NCBI RefSeq assembly: GCF_051020975.1
Contig: NW_027478167.1
Coordinates: forward strand, 5,456,001-5,520,000
Length of the DNA stretch: 64,000 bases
DNA from: Osmia lignaria lignaria
Taxonomy: Eukaryota; Arthropoda; Insecta; Hymenoptera; Megachilidae
Direction of reading: 5' to 3'
In this document: positions 62,701 to 64,000 of the stretch, in pieces
Layout: each line of letters starts with the position of its first letter
Position numbering within the stretch: position 1 is the first letter of the stretch
Position numbers and translations under genes: made by a program
The notes under the pieces: generated by a model
Database searches by the model: none
The model's input: only the letters and a program-made list of their open reading frames with translations
What the model was told of the DNA's origin: nothing

Positions 62701-64000
62701 AGGTCTCTTAACATTTTGCCATAGCTCGCTTCGTTTCCGAGATATTTGCAGATTTATCTCAAGGGAAGGGGCCTGACGGACATATTTCGAGATATTTCTT
62801 CTTCTTGTTGTTCTTCTTCTGCACAGCTAAGCTGGAAGTGGCATTTGCAGCTCGCACTAGTGCAGAGTTATCTCAAAGAAAGGGGCCACGGTGTTTCTGT
62901 ATCTCTATTATGTTGGTGCGGCTTCGGAACTTTTAAATATCTCGATATATCTCGAAAACTACGCTTCTGATCAAAAAATATCATAGAACGTAAAAAGTAG
63001 GAAACTTAATTCTCTACAAAAAAGGTCTCTTAACATTTTGCCATAGCTCGCTTCGTTTCCGAGATATTTGCAGATTTATCTCAAGGGAAGGGGCCTGACG
63101 GACATATTTCGAGATATTTCTTCTTCTTGTTGTTCTTCTTCTGCACAGCTAAGCTGGAAGTGGCATTTACAGCTCGCAATAGTGCAGAGTTATCTCAAAG
63201 AAAGGGGCCACGGTGTTTCTGTATCTCTATTATGTTGGTGCGGCTTCGGAACTTTTAAATATCTTGATATATCTCGAGAACGACGCATCTGATCAAAAAA
63301 TATCATAGAACATAAAAAGTAGGAAACTTAATTCTCTACAAAAAAGATCTCTTAACATTTTGCCATAGCTCGCTTCGTTTCCGAGATATTTGCAGATTTA
63401 TCTCAAGGGAAGGGGCCTGACGGACATATTTCGAGATATTTCTTCTTCTTGTTGTTCTTCTTCTGCACAGCTAAGCTGGAAGTGGCATTTGCAGCTCGCA
63501 CTAGCGCAGAGTTATCTCAAAGAAAGGGGCCACGGTGTTTCTGTATCTCTATTATGTTGGTGCGGCTTCGGAACTTTTAAATATCTCGATATATCTCGAA
63601 AACTACGCTTCTGATCAAAAAATATCATAGAACATAAAAAGTAGCAAACTTAATTCTCCACAAAAAAGGTCTCTTAACATTTTGCCATAGCTCGCTTCGT
63701 TTCCGAGATATTTGCAGATTTATCTCAAGGGAAGGGGCCTGACGGACATATTTCGAGATATTTCTTCTTCTTGTTGTTCTTCTTCTGCACAGCTAAGCTG
63801 GAAGTGGCATTTGCGGCTCTCACTAGTGCAGAGTTATCTCAAAGAAAGGGGCCACGGTGTTTCTGTATCTCTATTATGTTGGTGCGGCTTCGGAACTTTT
63901 AAATATCTCGATATATCTCCAAACCTACGCTTCTGATCAAAAAATATCATAGAACATAAATTGTAGGAAACATAATTCTCTACAAAAAAGGTCTCTTAAC
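53730..64000. repeat. Higher-order repeat: class D-led blocks of 7, 6, 9 and at least 10 units
   Basis: Each block starts with a class D unit (53730, 55984, 57916, 60814), then a unit with gctttgtttcc and ttatcgcaag, one with cagctgagctgg and gcaggtcgc, and one with gcactagcgcag. After that the blocks diverge: 2254 bp (7 units), 1932 bp (6), 2898 bp (9) and at least 3187 bp, cut by the window end. Later units carry gctctcactag with a ctccaaacctacgc end, or gatacttc with a cgagaacgacgc end. The 9-unit block contains an internal three-unit duplication, 58882-59847 repeated from 59848. Confidence 0.87.
63712..64000 (+). repeat. Partial unit at the right edge
   Basis: The final 289 bases are a gctctcactag / ctccaaacctacgc monomer identical in type to those at 60170 and 62102. 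It stops at ggtctcttaac with no sign of a natural array end. Confidence 0.9.

Larger units (their letters stand above)
1..64000. repeat. 322-bp satellite DNA array filling the window
   Basis: The word ttgcaga followed by a TATCTC element recurs every 322 bp from 288 to 63712 with no missing or inverted unit. Unit spacing is 322 bp except eleven units of 321 bp (starting at 23472, 25081, 25724, 27333, 27976, 31195, 31838, 32481, 34734, 35377 and 36020) and one of 323 bp (52763). That gives 197 complete units plus two partial ones, about 198.8 copies. All units share orientation, and no insertion longer than one net base is present. Known biology: long homogeneous arrays of this kind are typical of eukaryotic centromeric or pericentromeric heterochromatin. 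The chromosomal position is inferred. Both ends continue outside the window, so total array length is unknown. Confidence 0.98.

Noticed and set aside
1..64000. CRISPR array
   Set aside because: The period is 322 bp with the entire unit conserved; there are no short repeats separated by unique spacers and no cas genes.
1..64000. Tandem transposons, LTRs or rDNA spacer
   Set aside because: No terminal repeats, target-site duplications, transposase or reverse transcriptase frames, and no rRNA sequence; all material is accounted for by the monomer.
1..64000. A novel gene-based biological system
   Set aside because: Both strands were considered; every base falls inside the satellite unit, so there is no room for non-repeat genes.

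Overview
The whole 64 kb window is one uninterrupted satellite DNA array. A unit of 322 bp repeats head to tail, in one orientation, from the first base to the last. In the phase used here (unit start at the TTG of ttgcaga), 197 complete units lie between 288 and 63711, flanked by 287 bases of a partial unit on the left and 289 bases on the right. Of the complete units, 185 are 322 bp, eleven are 321 bp and one is 323 bp. I found no gene, RNA gene, transposon, inversion or unique sequence, and neither edge of the array is in view.

Organism: a eukaryotic nuclear genome, most likely from heterochromatin (centromeric or pericentromeric). One unit counted by hand (7381-7700) is about 39% G+C with 12 CpG against about 12.4 expected, so CpG is not depleted. 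That fits an insect or other invertebrate better than a vertebrate or plant, but it is an inference and I do not recognise the satellite family.

Monomer anatomy: each unit carries a diverged internal direct duplication (about 27 bp, 114 bp apart), a pyrimidine-rich tract, several short palindromes, and repeated GAGATA/TATCTC words that form inverted repeats.

Array layout: monomers fall into variant classes (A, B, C and others) marked by linked substitutions. Neighbouring units are grouped into higher-order repeats (HORs) that change along the window: loose A/B alternation (1-6083); mixed units with recurrent 3- to 6-unit cassettes (6084-18641); dimers (18642-19929); 5-mers (20896-24114); 7-mers of 2252 bp (24115-28618); two almost identical 11-mers of 3539 bp (29907-36984); 8-mers of 2576 bp (37307-42458); overlapping 5-mers and 4-mers (41493-46322); mixed units (46323-50508); a displaced copy of an earlier cassette (50509-52440); and blocks of 7, 6, 9 and at least 10 units sharing a leading monomer (53730-64000). 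Chimeric monomers and block-length changes are the expected result of unequal exchange or gene conversion in register.

Every unit holds an open frame of about 74 codons, but it begins at TTG, shifts frame at each unit and is broken or lengthened by single substitutions, so I annotate no coding sequence. No gene-based system is present; what is unusual is the resolved HOR history of the array.
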